Part shown: positions 54,055 through 64,000 of the stretch, piece after piece
Numbering within the stretch: the stretch's first letter is position 1
Layout of the letters: each line of letters begins with the position of its first letter
Position numbers and translations under genes: made by a program
NCBI GenBank assembly: GCA_014529385.2
Contig: CM043969.1
Span: 70,313,176-70,377,175, forward strand
DNA: 64,000 bases
DNA from: Adiantum capillus-veneris
Lineage: Eukaryota > Streptophyta > Polypodiopsida > Polypodiales > Pteridaceae
Reading direction: 5' to 3'
Notes under the pieces: generated by a model
The model's input: only the letters and a program-made list of their open reading frames with translations
The model's database searches: none
Told to the model about the DNA's origin: nothing

Positions 54055-55365
54055 CAGATGGGCTAGATTGGGTTAGTTCTGGATTTGGCAAGTACACATT
54101 CTACGACATCTTCTTAGCTTTCAACGCTCTTCTCTGCTTTGACTCTTAGACTCGACATCAATGGCTATGACGTTGGCTAGCAATTTCCATTTGATGGTAG
54201 AAGATGGCATTGGCATGCTTTTCTTGGCTTTGAAATAGTGAGAGCAACCGAGAGCGGTTTTGGCTCTCCTCCAGCGGAGTCTTGCCATCGGCTACCATTC
54301 CATGCCCATTTTGGAGCAGTTTTGCTCCGATAGTTCCTCCCATGGCATCCCAACTTCGATTTAGCAGGAGACAGATGAGAGAGAGAGAGAGTGGCATAGG
54401 CTTTCCTATAGCCCTCATCCAAAGAAACTTGGCTCCATAGTGTCTCCTTAGTACTTTTGATAATGATTTTTTTAGCTTTGAAAACACACTTGAGACACAT
54501 ACAACTTTGACGGGCCATTTTGGAGAATTTTGGAGCAGATTTCCCATAAGTGACATCAGCTTTTGATGGACCATGTTTTGTGTGTATCTGTAGTTTACTC
54601 TTTGATGGTTTAGTGGTCAAGCGTGACTCCCACTTTGATAGTGATTAAGTTTAGACTCTCACTTTTCACACATTTAGTCAATTGCATATTCTCGTGTGGG
54701 TACGAATTATAGGTAGTCACAGGTTTTACACATTTTTAGAGATCTTTGCAGGTAGTTTTCTTGTGGGATGCATTTTGAGTGTGTTTGCTCACTATTTGTG
54801 TATATGGTTATGCACTTTCCGCTTGGTTGAGTTGTTTGTCCTAGATTGGCTCACTTGGTTTGTGACGTTGTTTATGATTGAAGATTTTAGAGCTGTTTTA
54901 CACATATGCTAGCATTGACTTGATGCAATTGATCATGGTTTTCATGATTATATAGTGTTCGAGTGATATCCCAGTTTGTTCCAGTTTGGCATGGTTTATG
55001 GTTGATATTTTTCTTGAGTTTTTTGCTCAATTTACAAGGGAACTCTATCAATTTCCCAGGATTTCTCACCATAGGTTTGGTTTCTTAGAAGCCATATAGG
55101 AAACATATGTGACAAATCAGATCTTACAGTGATCACTCATGAAGGGTGACGGTCTCCTGGGTACCAGTACTTGTGATGTTGGCATTATGGTCACACAGGG
55201 TACATCAAGCATCGTTATTTCAGACATATGAAGGCAACAAGGTGATGCAGGTGAGGTTTTAACACATGCTAGAGCATGATGCAGTTACGGTATTGATACA
55301 TGTTAGAGCGGTGGCTTCATATGCCAATGACGCGTGGTGATGTCACACTTGCCTTTATAGCATTC
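54055..55365. other. Unassigned stretch
   Basis: A 138-147 codon open frame on the minus strand (54620-54158, two frames) has no known domain. Its sequence contains weak repeats of TTTTGGAGCAG-type words. No gene is called. Confidence 0.35.
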
Positions 55366-55369
55366 CTCC

Positions 55370-55520
55370 TCCTTACATGTCTTCAAGAGGTGATACTTCT
55401 CCCTGTTGGTTGCTGGATGAGGATGTAGTTTTCCATATCACACCACATTGTGAGTGGTTTAATACCTTCTCTAGTGGGAGCTTTGGTTGTGTACACTTGG
55501 ATGATCGATGTTTGACGTTG
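55370..55520 (+). pseudogene. Copia protease scrap
   Basis: A short frame reads CWLLDEDVVFHITPHCEWFN and then SGSFGCVHLDD, clearly the protease neighbourhood of a Tnt1-like copia element (compare 41540-41650). Nothing else of the element is recognisable nearby. Confidence 0.72.
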
Positions 55521-56679
55521 CAAATGCAGGAGATGTTTGCTTGTCATTGCCCAGTGGTGCATTCCATAGGCTACGACACATATGCTATGCTTCTCTATTG
55601 AGATAGAGATTGATCTCATTGAGATAGTTAGTGGATTGTGGGTGTCGAATACTGCTTAGAGAGTAGTCTTTTTAGCTGCATTGTGGATCATTAGTGATTG
55701 TCAGGGGAACCCATGGTGGCTTGCTATATCCTATGCATGTATCTGAGGTACGAGACGACATAGTCTTGGTTTTGTTGCTAGCATGAATTGAGCAAGAGAC
55801 AAGACGTGTCTCCTTTACGATTTAGCTCCACCATGATCATGAGAAGAATAAAGAGATCCTCACTTCTCGGAGGCTTGCTCCACCCACATCGTATAGTGCA
55901 CTCTTGTCCTCTTTTCTCTCCATCATAGAACCATGCACGCACGCATCCGTGCACATGTACTCTTTCATGATGGTTATTGGGAGTATACTAAAGGTAAACA
56001 AGAAGATGCACTAGTGTCCTTCAAGGAGTGTTCTACTCCAAGTCAAAGCCTTTAACGATTGGAAGTTAGGAGCAAGACAGGTCATGTAGTATCTATCTAT
56101 CACTCTGAACAATATCATGATTAAGAGTATACACAATGCCAATTCCCCCAAGGAGGCATTAATAAAATGACCACTCGATGTCTAATTTCAAACTTGAGAT
56201 TATTCAAGAAAGCAGAGAAGTGATCATCTCTATTGGAAAACACATGAACTCTGAAGACTAGAATCAAGCAATCAAGGCCAACATGGGTCTGGCATCAACC
56301 ATTTACCAAAATGTAATTATCTAAGTAGCTCTCATCTCTCACGGGATGTGTAGCCCCAAAACGTGTCATATGACTCCTCGAGGCACCTAACCGGCTTGAG
56401 AACAATTGTACATTTCTTTCTAGATTAGTATAACTCATCCACTCACAATTGTGAGCATGGCAAAAAAAAAGAGGGAAGGGAAGAGGGGGGGCGGGGGGGG
56501 ATTCTACCAATGGTAAGAATGAAAATTCTCGTGAAACAAGAAATGCATTGAATAAACTAAACTCATAAAAAGGACGTAGTAAACCATCAGAATATAAAAG
56601 GTTAGGTACAAGAGAAGGTAAAGTTCGAATACTAGTAGAACAAGAATAAGGTAAACTTTTATCAAAAGTAAAAAGGCAA
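55521..56679. other. Gene-free stretch
   Basis: No gene, RNA or clear element. A G-rich run lies at 56485-56502. Confidence 0.4.
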
Positions 56680-56975
56680 CCTTTTTGGTTGAGAAAGAAA
56701 GAACTCCTAATAGCACATGCACAATGCACATGTACATACTTTTCTCAGCCATGGCATGCGCACGTGGACACAGGGGGACTATTCTTATTAAAAAGACATG
56801 GGTACATACCTACCAGAGGAGGGACTTGAAAAATTGACTACACTATCGTTTTCAAAAGAAAAGTCCAATTTTTCATCATTTATATTTGGAGCATTGTACG
56901 ATCGAGAAAGATCAAACTTTTATTACAAAAGCAAGAACTTCTTAAGATATCTCTTTTTGAAATAACTAAACAAAT
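56680..56975 (+). repeat. Dispersed repeat R2, copy 2
   Basis: Counterpart of 46790-47140 without the CA tract; see there for the shared words. Confidence 0.75.
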
Positions 56976-57090
56976 TTTCTAATAGCAAAAACGATGCGTT
57001 AGTCTATAGTATGCAGTAATAACGGGCAATGATGAAGCACATAGATTTGCAACAATATCAGTTGGACATGAAGAGGATGGATACAACTTT

Positions 57091-57132
57091 GTGTGTGTGT
57101 GTGTGTGTGTGTCTGAGAGAGAGAGAGAGAGA
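57091..57132 (+). repeat. (GT)n(GA)n microsatellite
   Basis: GT units at 57091-57112 pass into GA units at 57115-57132, followed directly by a LINE 3'-end match. Confidence 0.95.
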
Positions 57133-57180
57133 TCAATCATCCACGGAGGTCAAATATGACCCATGGAACCGGGTGCAAAA
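57130..57180 (-). mobile_element. LINE 3'-end scrap
   Basis: ATCAATCATCCACGGAGGTCAAATATGAC..ATGGAA matches the 3' end of the LINE at about 58272-58312. Both are bordered on the tail side by a GA tract. Only about 45 bases are clearly shared. Confidence 0.5.
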
Positions 57181-57881
57181 CATTTTACAGCGACATGCTT
57201 GAACGTAAAGACATGAGATACATATCAATTAAGGACTGAGGGTCCATTAGAAGGGTAAACATAAAGGAAACAAAAAGAAAACCTAAAAGGGGATAGTTGA
57301 GGGGAGAGTCCCTTTTGAAGTCCGGAACTCCTAAATTACTGCCTCAATAGACTGCCCATTTATCTTGTTTGTGAGCTTCAAACATCTTCTTGAGCTCGTC
57401 CTTCTTACTTTTGAGTTGATTTGTTGTCAACTCCTCTGGCCAGATACACCCATACTAACTCATAGCTAACCTTATTCTTATATCAAATATAAATAAGGAG
57501 TCAATGAACATTATCTGTTTTGTGTACAAAGTGTAGAAGGTTAAGAGCTCACATACCATACAATTGAAAGGCACAAGGAGCATAGTGCAGGTGAGTTTGA
57601 GAGCTGATATTTTTTGCATTCCTACGTGCATACTTTCAAGGTGGATGTTGGTTTTGACTACTATGACAACACGCTCATCATCTTAGTAGTATTTTCAATA
57701 GGCATCATGAGGTTTTATTCCCCTTTTGAAGCTCTTTTTACCCTCATAATCTCATTTTGAGAAGCACATCAAAAGATAGCCTTTTGATAGCTATTTTAGA
57801 GCTCAGACAAGCCTATACATGACCCGAGAAAAAATTGGAGACAAGTTCTCAGCACCGGTGGATACACAATCAAAGAGACCC

Positions 57882-57883
<2 letters not shown>
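57181..57883. other. Stretch without a clear gene; small coding-like piece on the minus strand
   Basis: On the minus strand about 57450-57342 reads YGCIWPEELTTNQLKSKKDE and continues to MFEAHKQDKWAVY before a stop. This has normal protein-like composition, but the family is not recognised and flanking frames are closed. Confidence 0.25.

Positions 57884-57968
<85 letters not shown>
57884..57968 (+). repeat. (GT)n(GA)n microsatellite
   Basis: GT units to 57920 followed by GA units to 57968. Confidence 0.97.
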
Positions 57969-57971
<3 letters not shown>

Positions 57972-58076
57972 CTCAGTCACACATAGGGAGCGAGTCTTGG
58001 TCAAAGGATTTGGAGCAGATCAAGGAGGAGTCTTTTGTATATAGAGAGAGGAAGGACGAGTGAGTGTGCTAGGTAG

Positions 58077-58180
58077 AGTGAGGGATAGGGGGAGAAAGAA
58101 AGAGACATGAGGAGGAGAGAGGGATGTAGTGAGGGATAGGGGGAGAAAGAATGAGATAGGAGGAGAGTGGAGAGAGGGAT
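58077..58180 (+). repeat. Purine-rich minisatellite, period 51
   Basis: AGTGAGGGATAGGGGGAGAA starts at 58077 and 58128; the intervening purine-rich sequence is also repeated. Confidence 0.85.
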
Positions 58181-58214
58181 GCAGTGAGAGTGAAGGTAGA
58201 GGAGAGCACACACA

Positions 58215-58217
<3 letters not shown>

Positions 58218-58254
<37 letters not shown>
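58218..58254 (+). repeat. (GA)n microsatellite at LINE tail
   Basis: About 18 GA units lie just beyond the 3' end of the minus-strand LINE. Confidence 0.95.
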
Positions 58255-58260
<6 letters not shown>

Positions 58261-58300
58261 AGGATAGATTTTATTATCATCCTTGGAGGTCAAATATGAC

Positions 58301-59221
58301 TCATGGAATCAAAGTTAGATGTGATGCAGTATGTGTGTGACTGATGAGCGACTCTCGATGCTCCAAAATTGTGGTGATGAGGGTCACAATAGAGTGCCCA
58401 CAATGTGGCTGGGAGAGGAAAGTGTGTAGGTCTAAGTCATGGCTAAAAATGTGAGGGAAGCAAGTTTGGATATGACTAAAACCTGAGCACTCTGGTAGTG
58501 TGTGGTACTCAGACTCTTGAACTTGCAGTGAGCATAATGTGCACAAATGATTTGACTCTTCTCCATTGCCCCATCGCCATGTCTTGCATCGAAGGGAGTG
58601 GGAGCTAAGTTGAATGGCTACGATAGTGCGTCACTGGCAAGGGGATAAGCTCAATCATGTAAGGGTGAGTACAGTTTCCTCTTTCAGCAATGAACATGGT
58701 TTTGTAGTTGGGGGCAATATGGGTGGTGTAATGTATGAAGCGTGACCCATCGGATTCCTCCCAAGACATAATACATTGGCGTTGTAGAAAAGCTTCATTC
58801 ACTTGGGAGTCAATTGAGGCATCATGTAGCAAGTGTAATGCATCCCATCTCCCAAACCACTTCTTTATGTCTTGCATCCATCTTGTGCTCAAGATCTTGC
58901 TTTTATGTATCTTTTGAACTTTTTTGCTTGCTTTCCATGCAATTGTAGGAAGTTGATGTTAGGGATTTTGACGCATCTTTATCATGTACTCCACAACCCT
59001 TTCCATGGCAACTCAAGAAGTAGGAGCCTATATGGTGTTTGTGTCTTAAATTGGAGAAAGTTTGTAAGAAAATGCTTTTGGAAATTCTCAAACTCTTTCC
59101 AAGTAGATTTTGAGATGATTATACTCCACACTTCAACTCCATAAAGAAGAACTGGTGTCACCAATGTGTCAAAAAAGTACTTCTTGAGAACCCAACACTT
59201 GATGTTTTTGGAATTACACAT
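58301..59221 (-). pseudogene. LINE C-terminal part with zinc-binding motif
   Basis: VTPVLLYGVEVWSI (about 59166-59125) is the usual block after LINE reverse transcriptase. Near 58520 the sequence CTLCSLQVQESEYHTLPEC gives a C-x2-C-x9-H-x4-C pattern like the zf-RVT tail of plant L1 elements. Confidence 0.78.
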
Positions 59222-59299
59222 GTCTCAAATGCATATTACGCTCTCTTTCCGCTTCCAAACAACACATAGCACATTCATGCCACTTGTGATTGGCGGAAA

Positions 59300-60330
59300 C
59301 CTCAAGGCCAAGGTATTTAAAGCTCTCAACAACTTCAAGTGTCTCATTGTTGTACACAATGAATGGTAATTTTCTTATGGTTGGTTTTCATAAGCATAAC
59401 CTTTGTTTTGGATTCATTCACAATCATCCCACTATGCAAGCAAAAGTTCTCAAGGACAACCATAAGCTTTTGTGCATCCTCTAAAGTGTATGCTACAACA
59501 AAAGCATGATTATAGCATTACAAATAGTGACCTCTTCAATGTCTTCTTCTTGCATAAAGTCAAGTACCATTTGTTTCAATTGATTGATGCATAGACCAAT
59601 GAGATGTGACAATAGACATCCTTGTTTAGCCCCAATAGTGCTTGCATTTTTTTTTGAAATTCCTCTTCCCATGCGCAATTGACACATCACCTTCTCATAT
59701 ATTTGAGAAACTGCAAGCATAAATTCACTTGGCACTTGGAGTTCTTCCATCCTTCTTTATAAATTGTTACGTGGAATCATATTAAAGGCTTTCTTAAAGT
59801 CCACAAAGCAGCAATACAATCACTTGCCTTTCAATCGACTTTGTTCCATGAGAATACGAAGAGTGACAAGATGATCAATGGTGCTAAGGGGGTTGACAAA
59901 AACCCACTTGTCCACGCTTTTGATTCTCTTTAGTTCAATCACTCAATTTTATCTCCATTATACATCTAAATAAATTTTCCATAAGAGACCCAATCATTAT
60001 AGTCCGATAGTTATTTACATTATTTACATCCCCTCCTTTATGCAAAGGCTTGACCCAATTCGTGCTCCAATCATAAGGCATAACATGTTCAAGTGCAAGG
60101 TTGAACATATCACACATCCACTCATGTGTAAAATCTCCCATCCATTTAATCATTTTTGGCTTGATACCTTGAAGATCTCCCGCTTTGCGAGTGGCCAACT
60201 TTTTGAGCCCACCGCATACATCCTCAATAGTTAAAAAAAGAGGGCATACATAGGAGTGAACCATAAAATGACATTTTTCCAGCATTTGGTTTTTTATATA
60301 GTTGCCTACAATGTATGTACATATCCACAA
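59300..60330 (-). pseudogene. LINE reverse transcriptase
   Basis: RT blocks in order: KKLATRKAGDLQGIKPKMIK, WSTNWVKPLHKGGDVNNVNN with YRTI, then the VPSEFMLAVSQIYEKV segment and GAKQGCLLSHLIGLCINQL (about 59640-59560). The YADD position near 59515 reads YNHA, followed by VVAYTLEDAQKLMVVLENF and SGMIVNESKTKVM. So the catalytic aspartates are lost and the frame is broken between blocks. Confidence 0.85.
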
Positions 60331-60860
60331 GACTCAAGTTACCAAAACTCTCAACCCGCTTGCCCCTTAGGTTTCTCCAAAATCTTCCACATGCACGTGC
60401 CTTTTCTTGTACTTGAAAAAAAATGTTGTTTTACTTTCCATCTTCTTCTCTTCTTTTGAATCAATGCTTGTATGCATGCAGATGAATTTGATAGTTTTCT
60501 TTGTCCAAAGTTGCATCAAGCTTTAATAAAGGACTTTTGAGCATCTTGAGATTCTTTATCAAACCATGTTTTGTGTGATCTATTGTTGTTGATACCATGG
60601 ACATGCAGCTTTGTGGCAAAGCATTCTTCGGCACAAGAACAAAGAAATTTCTTGAAAGCTTCCAATTTAGTTTCTAATGGTGAGTCATATTGAAGCTTTG
60701 TCATCCATAACTTTTCCTCAACCATTTCAATGTACGTAGGTGCCCATTCAAAATTCGTACATAGTGATAACTTCTCTTCACTTTGGCTGAGATTATCATG
60801 CTTAGTTGCTTCCCCACATGCAAGGTCATTACATAAGGTCCGATGGTTTAATCCCTGAGT

Positions 60861-61328
60861 TCATTTTGGCCAAGTGTAAAACTCTATGCGATACATAATG
60901 GCTTCAAAGAGTAGCATATAGTCAATCAAACTATCCTCATTATGTTTTCTACATGTAAATCCATTGGTTCCACTCCACAAAGATACACCATTAGTTATGA
61001 TCATACCTGTGCTATTATACATGTGTAAAAGAAACTCTCCATAGTGATCCCGCTCTTTCTCATCCATTGAAGTACAATCATACAAGTGAACTTTCTCCAG
61101 CTCCGTTGAAATGTATGGCATATCAAATTATAGAGTATCGTGTTTCAATGTTTTTGTGCAAGCGTTCATCTCCCCAAAGACAATAAAATCACCTTCACCT
61201 TTAAAATAAGCAATGTCCTCCTCTAAATAAAAAAATGGTTGATCTCTATCCATGCAAGTATAAAAGGAGGAATCAGGATGAGGAATGTAGCAACTGACTA
61301 CAAAAATGGGTGCTCTTTTTGGTGTCAT
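60861..61328 (-). pseudogene. LINE endonuclease (APE type)
   Basis: IFVVSCYIPHPDSSFY, then FIVFGEMNACT (normally GDFNA) and, after a break at about 61125, WSGTNGFTCRKHNEDSLIDYML, the blocks of the AP-endonuclease-like nicking domain that opens the target site. The GDFN aspartate is replaced by Glu-Met in this copy. Confidence 0.82.
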
Positions 61329-61350
61329 AATTTTCAGCCATACATAACAT

Positions 61351-61620
61351 TTGTGGGCAGAGGGGGGTTGTGGAGGGCGGAGGGAGAGGGTGAGAGAGAA
61401 TGGAGAGAGGGGGTGTCATAAAAATGGGGGTGAGAGATAGGGAGGGTGAAAGAAAAATGGGGGTAAGAGAGAGGGACGGTTGGAATGTGGATATGTAAAC
61501 ATCTAAAGGATGAGAGAGCACGAATAAAGAAAAAAATGAGAAGCTCAAATGAGCCATCTCTATTTATAATCCCTTCATCTGTTTGCATCTCCTTAAGTGC
61601 ACAGACAAAAGTCACATTTC

Positions 61621-61625
<5 letters not shown>
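61351..61625. repeat. Purine-rich minisatellite-like stretch
   Basis: GGGGGTGAGAGA/AAAATGGGGGT words recur at 61370-61480. No gene. Confidence 0.7.

Positions 61626-61660
<35 letters not shown>
61626..61660 (+). repeat. (GA)n microsatellite
   Basis: About 17 GA units. Confidence 0.95.
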
Positions 61661-61665
<5 letters not shown>

Positions 61666-61758
61666 AATACGGAGAAAGAGGGATAGAGGAGATAAGAGAA
61701 AAGAGAGAAATGGGGTGGAGAGAGAGACTATACCAAATAAAAAAGAGTGGGCTATGGA

Positions 61759-61782
61759 GGCACTAGCAATATCGCTAGTGCC
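61759..61782. repeat. Perfect hairpin GGCACTAGC / GCTAGTGCC
   Basis: A 9-base perfect inverted repeat with a 6-base loop AATATC. A weaker copy (TTAGCAATATCACTAGTGCC) lies at 61864-61883, each followed by a pyrimidine-rich stretch, so the segment is an imperfect duplication of about 105 bases. Confidence 0.85.
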
Positions 61783-61942
61783 CCCTCATACCTCCTTTTT
61801 TTTTGGTAGAGAGAAAGATGGAGAAGAGAACCAAAAAAAAAAGAGAGTGGGATCTTAGGGGAATTAGCAATATCACTAGTGCCTCCCTCCCAATTCTCCT
61901 CTCCTTTTTTATATAAAAACTCCCTCTCCCTCCTTTTACACA

Positions 61943-61945
<3 letters not shown>

Positions 61946-62015
<70 letters not shown>
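61946..62015 (+). repeat. (CT)n(AC)n microsatellite
   Basis: About 29 CT units followed by five AC units. Confidence 0.95.

Positions 62016-64000
<1,985 letters not shown>

Larger units (their letters stand above)
58265..61350 (-). mobile_element. Non-LTR retrotransposon (LINE), decayed
   Basis: On the minus strand the order endonuclease, reverse transcriptase, C-terminal zinc motif is readable over 3 kb. It is split over several frames by stops and frame changes (open pieces at 61328-61128, 61121-60861, 60725-60516, 60330-59935, 59750-59493, 59221-58982, 58892-58605 and 58546-58301). No ORF1 was recognised 5' of it. The 3' end runs into a (CT)n tract on its own strand. It cannot move. Confidence 0.88.

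Noticed and set aside
54158-54620. 138-147 codon minus-strand frames as a gene
   Set aside because: Two overlapping frames of equal length without a domain suggest chance openness in repeat-derived sequence.

Overview
The window looks like part of a large, repeat-choked land-plant nuclear genome. The evidence is a spliced plant-type TRAPPC6 (Trs33) gene, plant-style Ty3/gypsy and Ty1/copia elements primed by initiator-Met tRNA (TGGTATCAGAGC sites), a plant hAT transposon of the BED/DUF659 type, and very many (GA)n/(CT)n, (CA)n and (TA)n tracts. Nothing bacterial, organellar or CRISPR-like is visible. The species cannot be fixed from sequence alone; the crowding of old elements would suit a large-genome plant such as a fern or gymnosperm, but that is only an inference.

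Layout. 1-3999: 3' half of a Ty3/gypsy chromovirus (called family X here) with its 3' LTR, then a second partial X LTR. 4000-5036: minus-strand start of another LTR element. 5037-10599: a broken copia element holding two small insertions. 10600-17690: a pile of LTR pieces (family Y on both strands, a copia-like LTR W, an LTR end Z) and a gypsy integrase scrap. 17690-29500: a nested stack. An unrecognised element (H) is split by a whole X-family element (19240-29044, flanking repeat GTGAT). That X copy in turn carries a solo LTR (21056-23026, flanking repeat AACAC), a hAT transposon (25148-27843, flanking repeat GCTAGATG) and a small retroposed module in its 3' LTR.

30910-32282 holds the only convincing host gene, the last three exons of TRAPPC6, with a foldback MITE in its final intron. 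33900-39850 is mostly gene-free, with a faint LINE relic on the minus strand and several short tandem duplications. 39857-45273 is a copia (Tnt1/Tork-like) element with both LTRs. 45274-57880 is repeat-derived sequence with microsatellites, two dispersed unknown repeat families and scraps of copia. 58265-61350 is a decayed minus-strand LINE with recognisable endonuclease, reverse transcriptase and C-terminal zinc motif. The rest is low-complexity and featureless sequence.

I found no convincing new biological system. The points most worth a second look are the dated nest of insertions, an R/U5 block shared by unrelated-looking LTR families, a retroposed module seen in two different host elements, and the host gene whose 5' exons are not visible.
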